A stretch of DNA of 64,000 nucleotides from contig JBBRLS010000017.1 in the NCBI GenBank assembly GCA_038231215.1, forward strand, positions 18,224-82,223, written 5' to 3'. The DNA is from Schlegelella_A sp038231215 (GTDB lineage: Bacteria > Pseudomonadota > Gammaproteobacteria > Burkholderiales > Burkholderiaceae_C). Both the position numbers and the translations under genes were made by a program. Under the pieces are notes generated by a model. That model made no database searches, was not told the DNA's origin, and saw only the letters and a program-made list of their open reading frames with translations. Of the stretch, positions 43,997 through 50,599 are shown piece after piece. The first letter of the stretch is position 1. Each line of letters begins with the position of its first letter.

Positions 43997-44021
43997 CCCT
44001 CTCCCGCAGTGCGGGAGAGGG
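43997..44021. repeat. Perfect short hairpin (CCCTCTCCCGC)
   Basis: CCCTCTCCCGC and GCGGGAGAGGG form an 11-bp perfect stem around AGT in the divergent gap between the epimerase and HD-GYP genes. There is no T-run. Similar ccctctcccgc hairpins are widespread intergenic repeats in Burkholderiales, so a REP-like element is as likely as a regulatory role. Confidence 0.55.
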
Positions 44022-44096
44022 AGCGGCTCAAGCCCGGGCCGCCTGCGCCGATAACACCGCTAGCCCCGTGTGCCGATGCCGCGCGGTGCTCCATCC

Positions 44097-45467
44097 ATGA
44101 AGGCAGCCACCCTTACTCCCGAGATCGACGTCCAGGCGCTGCGCGTCGGCATGTTCGTCCATCTCGACGTGGGCTGGATGTCGCACCCGTTCCCGCTCAG
44201 CAGCTTTCGCATCACGACGCCAGCGCAAGTCGCGACGATCCGCTCGCTCGGCCTCGGCCGCGTGCGCTGGAGCCCGCAGGACAGCGACCTGACGCTGCTC
44301 GACGGTGGCGAGCCGACGCCGGCGCTGCCGCGACCCGGGCGCGCCGCCGCCAACGACGCCCATGCCGACGCCGACGCCGATCCGGGCGAGGCCGCCAACG
44401 ACGATCAGACCGATCCCCACACCGAACCCGGCGCCCTGGCCGCCACGGAGTCGCCCGAAGAACGATCGCGCGCCGCGCTGCGCCGCCGCCTCGACGCGCA
44501 GCACGAAGCGCAGAAAGTCTGCGAGCGGCAGTACGGCGAGGCGTCGCGCCTGTGCAGGCAGACGATCGAGCTGGTGGCGGGCAAGCCGCGCGAGGCGAAG
44601 GCACAGGCCGAGGCGCTGACACGCGCCCTCGTCGACAAGATGGTCGACGAGGGCGAGCTCTGCATTCGCGTCCTCATCGAGGGCGCCGGCGACAAGGCCT
44701 CGATGCACGCCATGAACGTCGGCATCGTCTCGCTGCTGATGGGCCGCTGCTTCGGCTTCTCGACCGAAGAGATGCAGGACCTCGGCACCGGGGCGATGCT
44801 GCACGACATCGGCAAGTGCGACCTGCCGCAGCGGCTGCGCTACCGAGAAGACAACTTCTCGCCGAGCGAGGTGCGCTTCTACCAGGAGCACGTCGAGCTC
44901 GGCCTCGTGCAGGCGCGGCGCATGGGCCTCTCGGCCGGCGCCACGGCGATCATCGCCCAGCACCATGAGCACGCCGACGGCACCGGCTTTCCGGCCCAGC
45001 TCAACAGCGACCGCATGACGATGGGCGCGCGCATCGTCGCCCTCGTCAACCGCTACGACAACCTGTGCAATCCGCGCCTGCCGGCGCGCGCGCTGACGCC
45101 GCACGAGTCGCTCTCTCTGCTGTTCGCGCAGGGGCGCAGCAAGTTCGACACCTCGATCCTCGGCGCCTTCATCAAGATGATGGGCGTTTATCCGCCCGGC
45201 TCGACGGTGCAGCTCACCGACGACCGCTATGCCACGGTGGTGGCGGTCAATTCGTCGCGGCCGCTCAAGCCCAGCGTACTCGTCCACGACCCCGGCGTGC
45301 CGCGTGAAGAGGCGCTGGCGCTCGACCTCGAGACGGCGATCGGCCTCGGCATCCGGCGCAGCATCAAGCCGCAGCAGTTGCCGCCGACGGCGCTCGAATT
45401 CCTGGCGCCGAGCCCGCGCGTGGCCTACTTCTTCGAGCCCGCGGTCGCGCTGGAAGAGCAAGCGTGA
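44097..45467 (+). CDS. HD-GYP domain phosphodiesterase with N-terminal DUF3391-like region
   Basis: A 456-residue cytoplasmic protein. Residues 8-65 look like the DUF3391 segment found before many HD-GYP domains (VQALRVGMFVHLDVGWMSHP). Residues 80-120 are an Asp/Ala/Pro-rich linker. The HD-GYP domain shows H204, H236-D237 (LHDIGK), H265 and H289-H290 with D294 (HHEHADGTGFP), the metal ligands for cleaving cyclic di-GMP; GYP is GFP here, a common variant. The ATG at 44097 is preferred to one 27 bases upstream. It is coupled to the following PAS gene by a GTGA overlap. Confidence 0.86.
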   Translation: MKAATLTPEIDVQALRVGMFVHLDVGWMSHPFPLSSFRITTPAQVATIRSLGLGRVRWSPQDSDLTLLDGGEPTPALPRPGRAAANDAHADADADPGEAANDDQTDPHTEPGALAATESPEERSRAALRRRLDAQHEAQKVCERQYGEASRLCRQTIELVAGKPREAKAQAEALTRALVDKMVDEGELCIRVLIEGAGDKASMHAMNVGIVSLLMGRCFGFSTEEMQDLGTGAMLHDIGKCDLPQRLRYREDNFSPSEVRFYQEHVELGLVQARRMGLSAGATAIIAQHHEHADGTGFPAQLNSDRMTMGARIVALVNRYDNLCNPRLPARALTPHESLSLLFAQGRSKFDTSILGAFIKMMGVYPPGSTVQLTDDRYATVVAVNSSRPLKPSVLVHDPGVPREEALALDLETAIGLGIRRSIKPQQLPPTALEFLAPSPRVAYFFEPAVALEEQA

Positions 45468-46231
45468 ACAACCCGCTGCCGGTCGATCGCTTCTGCGTCG
45501 CCGATGCGGCGCGCCGCACTTGGCCGCACCTCATCGAGTCGATGCTCGAGGCGGTCTGCCTGGTCGAGCCCGAGGGCTTGCGAATCGTCGCCGCCAATGC
45601 GGCCGCCGGCCGGCTGCTCGGCGTGGCGCCCTCGGAGCTGGTCGGGCGTGACATGCACGAGATGGCGGCGACGCCGGAAGACGACGTGTTCTGGCGCGAA
45701 GTCGCCGAAGGCCTCGGCACGAGCATCGTCTCCGAGTCGTTCGTGTCGCGTCCCGGTGGCGTCGCCGTGCCGGTGACGCGGCGGGTCAGCCGCGTCGAGC
45801 CGGCGCCGGGCGCCGCCCTTTACGTCGTCGCCCTGCAGGATCGCAGCGCCGAGTTCGAGGCCGGGCGCAACGCCGAGGCGAGCAAGGCCGAGCTGCAGGC
45901 GACGCTCGAATCGGTGAGCGACGGCGTGCTCGTGACCGACCTCGCCGGCCACATCAGCAACTTCAACCAGCGCTTTGCCGCGATCTGGGACTTGCCCGAC
46001 GAGATGCTGCTTCTGCGCGCCGACGACGAGGTCTTCGACTGGATGCGCCTGCAGGTCGCCGACCCGCGCGCCTACATGGTTCGCCTGGCCGAGATCGACG
46101 CGGCGACGCTGCTCCAGGCGACCGACCGCGTCGAGCTGCGCTCGGGCCGCGTCGTCGAGCGCGTGACCTCGCCGCAGTGCAGCCGCGGTCGGCCGATCGG
46201 CCGCGTCTTCAGCTACCGCGAGCGGCACTGA
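45464..46231 (+). CDS. PAS-domain protein without output domain
   Basis: A 255-residue protein containing two PAS-like modules, about 22-130 (MLEAVCLVEPEGLRIVAANA, LLGVAPSELVGRDMHEM) and 142-250 (LESVSDGVLVTDLAGHISNF, WDLPDEML). It ends without a kinase, GGDEF or HTH domain. It starts at a GTG overlapping the stop of the HD-GYP gene, so it probably acts with it as a separate sensory partner in cyclic-di-GMP signalling. Ligand or cofactor is unknown. Another reading is a sensor that lost its output domain. Confidence 0.75.
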   Translation: MNNPLPVDRFCVADAARRTWPHLIESMLEAVCLVEPEGLRIVAANAAAGRLLGVAPSELVGRDMHEMAATPEDDVFWREVAEGLGTSIVSESFVSRPGGVAVPVTRRVSRVEPAPGAALYVVALQDRSAEFEAGRNAEASKAELQATLESVSDGVLVTDLAGHISNFNQRFAAIWDLPDEMLLLRADDEVFDWMRLQVADPRAYMVRLAEIDAATLLQATDRVELRSGRVVERVTSPQCSRGRPIGRVFSYRERH

Positions 46232-46295
46232 TTGACGCAGCGCACAGGCGCGCTCCGCCAGCTTCGTAAACTAAGGGTCCGCAAGGAAGGATCCG

Positions 46296-47564
46296 ATGTC
46301 TGCGATTCCCGGAACAGCAGTTCTAGAACAACGCCTCGAAAACCTGACGCCCGCGCTGGCCATCGTGCTGCCGGGCGGGCGCCGCCTGGGACCGGCCCGT
46401 GCCGCGGTGACACTGCGCCTGAACAGCCTCACGTCGCTCGCCCATCTGGCGACCGGCCAGATCGGCAAGATCGGCGAGGACTACGTCGAAGGCCGGGTCG
46501 ACTTCGACGGCAACATGCGCGACTTCATGGCCATCGCCGCCGAGATGCTGCCCGGCGACCCGACCGAAGTGGCCGTCGCCGCGCCGGTCGGCTGGGTCCA
46601 TGAGCTCGTCCAGCTCGCCCGCTCGCACGTCAAGCATCGCCCCGAGGCCGACGCCAAGCAGATCCAGTTCCACTACGACGTCTCCGACGATTTCTACGCG
46701 CTCTGGCTCGACCCGAAGCGGGTGTACTCGTGCGCCTACTACTTCGAGCCGGGCATGCCGCTGGCCGTCGCCCAGGATGCCAAGCTCGAGCACATCTGCA
46801 GCAAGCTGATGCTGAAGGACGGCGAGCGCTTCCTCGACATCGGCGCCGGCTGGGGCGGCCTCTTGCTCCATGCCGCCGAGCGCTACGGCGTGCGCGGCCA
46901 GGGCATCACGCTCAGCCGAAACCAGCACGCCTACGTGAACCGGCTCATCGAAGAGCGCGGCCTCGGCGGCCGCGTGAAGATGGACCTGCTCGACTACCGC
47001 GACCTGCCCGAGACCGAGCCCTTCGACAAGATCGCCTCGGTCGGCATGTTCGAGCACGTCGGCCGGGCGCACCTGCCCGACTACTTCGCCAAGGTCCATC
47101 GCCTGCTCGAACCGGGCGGGCTGCTCCTCAATCACGGCATCACCGCCGGCGGCACGCGCAACCACCAGCTCGGTGGCGGCCTGGGCGACTTCATGGAGCG
47201 CTACATCTTCCCCGGCGGCGAGCTGCTGCACGTTTCGCACGTGCTCGGGGCGACCGCCGAGTCGGGGCTCGAGGCCGTCGACGTCGAGAACCTGCGTCCG
47301 CACTACGGAAAGACGCTCTGGGCTTGGAGCGACGGCCTCGAAGCGCATCTCGAAGCGGCGCGCGCCGTGACCTCCGAGACCGTCGTGCGCGCCTACCGGC
47401 TCTACCTGGCCGGCAGCGCGCTGGCCTTCGAGCGCGCCTGGATCTCCTTGCACCAGATGCTCTGCGCGCGCCGCACCGGCGACCCGGCGTCGGGCCCCAT
47501 GCGCGGCGCACAATCGGCGTTTCCCTTCAACCGCAGCTACATGTACCCGCCCGGGCGCGGCTGA
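46296..47564 (+). CDS. cfa: Cyclopropane-fatty-acyl-phospholipid synthase family methyltransferase
   Basis: A 422-residue SAM-dependent methyltransferase. HYDVSDDFYALWLDP and YSCAYYFEPGM are the characteristic lipid-binding segment, LDIGAGWGGLLLHAAERYG is the SAM motif I, and QGITLSRNQHAYVN and SVGMFEHVGRAHLPDYF follow as in Cfa. The enzyme adds a methylene bridge from SAM to unsaturated acyl chains in membrane phospholipids. Paralogues may instead make methylated fatty acids, so the exact product is open. AAGGA lies close before the ATG at 46296. Followed 11 bases later by the DUF1840 gene. Confidence 0.85.
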   Translation: MSAIPGTAVLEQRLENLTPALAIVLPGGRRLGPARAAVTLRLNSLTSLAHLATGQIGKIGEDYVEGRVDFDGNMRDFMAIAAEMLPGDPTEVAVAAPVGWVHELVQLARSHVKHRPEADAKQIQFHYDVSDDFYALWLDPKRVYSCAYYFEPGMPLAVAQDAKLEHICSKLMLKDGERFLDIGAGWGGLLLHAAERYGVRGQGITLSRNQHAYVNRLIEERGLGGRVKMDLLDYRDLPETEPFDKIASVGMFEHVGRAHLPDYFAKVHRLLEPGGLLLNHGITAGGTRNHQLGGGLGDFMERYIFPGGELLHVSHVLGATAESGLEAVDVENLRPHYGKTLWAWSDGLEAHLEAARAVTSETVVRAYRLYLAGSALAFERAWISLHQMLCARRTGDPASGPMRGAQSAFPFNRSYMYPPGRG

Positions 47565-47575
47565 ACGATCGCCGA

Positions 47576-47887
47576 ATGCACTACGTCTTCAAGTCGAAAG
47601 CCGACGCCGACCTCATCATGATGGAGCCGGCCGGCGATCAGTTGCTGCGCATCGTCGGTTACGAGCCGGCGCGCCAGGGGATCATCGAGGCGGCAGCGAT
47701 TCCGGCGGCGATGCGGGCGATCGAGACAGCGATCGCCACCGAGAGCGCAACTCGGGGCAGCAAGGCGGACGACGATGACGACGCGCTGCGCGAGCCTCGG
47801 GTCGGTCTCGCGCAGCGCGCCTGGCCGCTGCTCGAGATGATGAAGCGCTCGCTGGCCGAGCAGGCCGACATCGTCTGGGGCGTCTGA
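47576..47887 (+). CDS. DUF1840 family protein
   Basis: A 103-residue cytoplasmic protein. MHYVFKSKADADLIMMEPAG is the hallmark N-terminus of DUF1840, followed by the LLRIVGYEPARQGII segment, an acidic DDDDD linker and a C-terminal helix RAWPLLEMMKRSLAEQADIV. As recalled, the family is essentially confined to Betaproteobacteria and has no known function. It probably shares a transcript with cfa. Confidence 0.82.
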   Translation: MHYVFKSKADADLIMMEPAGDQLLRIVGYEPARQGIIEAAAIPAAMRAIETAIATESATRGSKADDDDDALREPRVGLAQRAWPLLEMMKRSLAEQADIVWGV

Positions 47888-47911
47888 CCGGACCTCCTGA
47901 GCGATGAAGCG

Positions 47912-47983
47912 TGTCATCCTGAGCGGAGCGAAGGATCTCGACGTGCGCAAGAACCGGGATTCTTCGCTTCGCTCAGAATGACA
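47912..47983. repeat. Intergenic inverted-repeat element, copy 1
   Basis: TGTCATCCTGAGCGGAGCGA (47912 onward) is mirrored by the sequence ending GCTTCGCTCAGAATGACA at 47983; the 27-base arms differ at four positions and enclose 18 bases. A second, more diverged copy lies at 60548-60615. Elements of this GTCAT-CTGAGC type are recalled as dispersed repeats of many proteobacteria. It ends 17 bases before the PEBP gene. Confidence 0.7.
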
Positions 47984-48000
47984 AGCAGGAGGGTCGTGCG

Positions 48001-48639
48001 ATGAAGCTCTGGAGCGATAGCTGGGTCAACGGCGAGCGCATCCCCGCGCGCTATGCGGCCGGCCGGCCCGGCGCGCCCGAGGGCGTGACCTTCTCCGACA
48101 ACCTGAGCCCGCACCTGGCATGGAGCGATTTGCCCGCGGCCACGCGCTCGCTCGCCCTGATCTGCCACGACTTCGACGTGCCGAGCCGCGGCGACGACGT
48201 CAACCAGGTTGGCCGCGAGGTGCCGGCCGACCTGCCGCGCGTGGATTTCTTCCACTGGGTGCTGACCGATCTCCCGGCCGCGACGGCGGCCATCGCCGAG
48301 GGCGCGTTCAGCCGAGGCTTCACGGTGCGCGGCAAGCCGGGCCCGGCGGTTGACGTGCCGGGCTTTGCCGGCGCGCGGCACGGCATCAACGACTACACCG
48401 GCTGGTTCGCCGCCGACCCGGCGATGGCCGGCGACTACTACGGCTACGACGGGCCGTTTCCGCCGTGGAACGACTCGCTGGTGCATCACTACGTGTTCAC
48501 GCTCTACGCGCTCGACGTGGCGCGCGTGCCGATCGAAGGCCGCTTCGGCGGTGCCGATCTGCGCCGCGCCATCCACCCGCACGTGCTCGGCGAAGCGACG
48601 CACTCGGGCACCTACACCTTGAACCGTCGCCTTCTCTGA
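48001..48639 (+). CDS. YbhB/YbcL-type phosphatidylethanolamine-binding-like protein
   Basis: A 212-residue protein of the PEBP/RKIP fold. Visible family elements are NLSPHLAWSDLPAATRSLAL, the CHDFDVPS ligand-site segment (D-x-D-x-P equivalent), FFHWVLTDLP, GINDYTGWF and YYGYDGPFPPWND leading to VHHYVFTLYALD. No signal peptide is present. The family binds phosphate-containing ligands, but the role of bacterial members is unclear. The ATG lies next to the inverted-repeat element; AGGAGG is about 10 bases upstream. Confidence 0.85.
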   Translation: MKLWSDSWVNGERIPARYAAGRPGAPEGVTFSDNLSPHLAWSDLPAATRSLALICHDFDVPSRGDDVNQVGREVPADLPRVDFFHWVLTDLPAATAAIAEGAFSRGFTVRGKPGPAVDVPGFAGARHGINDYTGWFAADPAMAGDYYGYDGPFPPWNDSLVHHYVFTLYALDVARVPIEGRFGGADLRRAIHPHVLGEATHSGTYTLNRRLL

Positions 48640-48655
48640 GGCAAGGCCCGCCGCG

Positions 48656-49348
48656 ATGACTGCCGACGCGCAGGACGCGCAGCTCACCCGCGTCGTCGCC
48701 ATCCGCCACGGCGAGACCGTGTGGAACGCCGAGATGCGCATGCAGGGCCAGCTCGACACCGCCTTGAGCGAGCGCGGCCGCTGGCAGGCACGGCGCATGG
48801 CCGAGGCCCTGGCGGGCGACGGCATCGAGGCGATCTTCGCCAGCGACCTGGCGCGTGCCTTCGACACGGCGCAGGCGCTCGCCGACGTCACGGGCTTGTC
48901 GATCGCGACCGACACCGGCCTGCGCGAGCGCAGCTTCGGCGTCTTCCAGGGCTTCACCTACGCCGAGATCGACGCGCGCTGGCCGGCCGAGGCGGCGCGC
49001 TGGCGCCGCCACGATCCCGACTTCGGCCCCGACGACGGCGAGACCCTGCACGGCTTCAGCGCCCGCGCGGTGGCTGCCTGCACGCGCATCGCGGCGAGCC
49101 AGGCCGGCCGCGCGATCGCCATCGTCACGCATGGTGGCGTGCTCGATTGCCTGTACCGCGCCGCCTCGGGCATCGCCCTCGATGCGCCGCGCTCGTTGGA
49201 GCTCGGCAACGCCGCCATCAACCGCCTGCTCTACACGCCGCGCGGCTTCACCCTGGTCGGCTGGAGCGACACCGCGCATCTCGACGGCGCGACACTCGAC
49301 GATGGCAGCGAAGGCGACGCCGCGGCAGCGAGCGTGGCGAAGCGATGA
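48656..49348 (+). CDS. Histidine phosphatase family protein
   Basis: A 230-residue phosphoglycerate-mutase-like phosphatase. The catalytic R17-H18-G19-E20 (VAIRHGETVWN) and the second His in IVTHGGVLDCLYR are in place, as is the SDLARAFDTAQALAD segment with the phosphate-pocket Arg. Members remove phosphate from sugars, nucleotides or cobalamin intermediates; the substrate is unknown. Its stop overlaps the ATG of the D-threonine-aldolase-type gene, so the two are coupled. Confidence 0.84.
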   Translation: MTADAQDAQLTRVVAIRHGETVWNAEMRMQGQLDTALSERGRWQARRMAEALAGDGIEAIFASDLARAFDTAQALADVTGLSIATDTGLRERSFGVFQGFTYAEIDARWPAEAARWRRHDPDFGPDDGETLHGFSARAVAACTRIAASQAGRAIAIVTHGGVLDCLYRAASGIALDAPRSLELGNAAINRLLYTPRGFTLVGWSDTAHLDGATLDDGSEGDAAAASVAKR

Positions 49349-50490
49349 GCGCGGCTGCTTCGCTGCCGAAGGTCGGCGACGGCGTCGACGCCATCGACAC
49401 GCCGGCGCTCGTCGTCGACCTCGACGCGATGGAGCGCAATCTCGAGACGATGGCGGCGTTCGCGCGTGCGCACGGCGTGCGCCTGCGGCCGCACGCCAAG
49501 ATGCACAAGTGCGCGGCGATCGCCCGGCTGCAGATGGCGGCGGGCGCGGTCGGCGTGTGCGTGCAGAAGACGAGCGAGGCCGAGGCGCTCGCGGCCGCTG
49601 GCATCGCCGACATCTACATCTCCAACGAGGTCATCGCGCCGGCCAAACTGGCCCGCGTTGCGGCGCTGGCGAAGCAGGTGCGGCTGGCCATCGCCGTCGA
49701 TTCGGCCGAGGGCGTCGAGCGCGTGGCCGCGGCGATGCGCGACGCCGGGGCGACCATCGACGTGTTCGTCGAGGTCGACGTCGGCCAGGGCCGCTGCGGC
49801 GTTCCGCCCGCGGCCGCCGGGCAACTCGCGCAGCATGTCGTCTCGCACGCGCCGCCCGAAGGCGGCCTCCGCTTCGCAGGCCTGCAGGCCTATCACGGCA
49901 CGGCGCAGCATCTTCGTGGCGAGGCAGAGCGCGAGGCGGCGTCGCGCCATGCCGCGTCGCTGGCGCGCGCCGCGCAGGCCAGCGTCACCGCCGCCGGCAT
50001 CGCCTGCCGGCTCGTCACCGGCGCCGGCACCGGCACCTTCGCGTTCGACACGGCCAGTGGCGTCTGGGGCGAGCTGCAGGCGGGCAGCTACCTGTTCATG
50101 GATCGCGACTACGCCGACAACGCGCCCGGCGCGAACACGCCGCGCTTCGAGCACGCGTTGTTCGTCAAGAGCCAGGTGATGAGTCGGGGCAGTGCGCACG
50201 CCGTCCTCGATGCCGGACACAAGGCGCATGCGGTCGACTCAGGTCCGCCGCGGGTATGGGGGCGCGAGCTCGACGCCGTCGGTGTCAGCGATGAGCACAC
50301 CGTGCTGCGCGCGAGGCACGGCGCGCCTGGCGATGCGCTGCCGGCGCTCGGCGAGATCGTCTGGCTCGTGCCGGGGCACTGCGATCCGACGGTCAATCTG
50401 CATGCGCACTATGTCGGCGTGCGCGGTGGACTGGAGCGCGGCGTGGTCGAGGCGATCTGGCCGATCGAGGCGCGCGGCTGCATCGGCTGA
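49345..50490 (+). CDS. PLP-dependent D-threonine aldolase / DSD1-family enzyme
   Basis: A 381-residue fold-type III PLP enzyme. RPHAKMHKC carries the PLP lysine (K52); EVDVGQGRCGV and AYHGTAQHLRG are the expected barrel segments. The C-terminal GHCDPTVNLH supplies the His and Cys that bind the divalent metal in D-threonine aldolase, D-serine dehydratase and 3-hydroxyaspartate aldolase. Any of these reactions is possible: cleaving a D-beta-hydroxy amino acid to glycine or glyoxylate products, or dehydrating it. The ATG overlaps the phosphatase stop. Confidence 0.82.
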   Translation: MSAAASLPKVGDGVDAIDTPALVVDLDAMERNLETMAAFARAHGVRLRPHAKMHKCAAIARLQMAAGAVGVCVQKTSEAEALAAAGIADIYISNEVIAPAKLARVAALAKQVRLAIAVDSAEGVERVAAAMRDAGATIDVFVEVDVGQGRCGVPPAAAGQLAQHVVSHAPPEGGLRFAGLQAYHGTAQHLRGEAEREAASRHAASLARAAQASVTAAGIACRLVTGAGTGTFAFDTASGVWGELQAGSYLFMDRDYADNAPGANTPRFEHALFVKSQVMSRGSAHAVLDAGHKAHAVDSGPPRVWGRELDAVGVSDEHTVLRARHGAPGDALPALGEIVWLVPGHCDPTVNLHAHYVGVRGGLERGVVEAIWPIEARGCIG

Positions 50491-50599
50491 GCCGGCCGGT
50501 CGGCACAACATCGCGAGATGTCCCTTCTTCCCGCAGGAAGTCGGTTAGAGTGATTTCCACCTAGGAGCAAGTCCCGCCCGAGCTCTGGAGATCGAGCCG

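Noticed and set aside
43997..44021. Intrinsic terminator at the CCCTCTCCCGC hairpin
   Set aside because: It lies between divergent gene starts and has no T-run.
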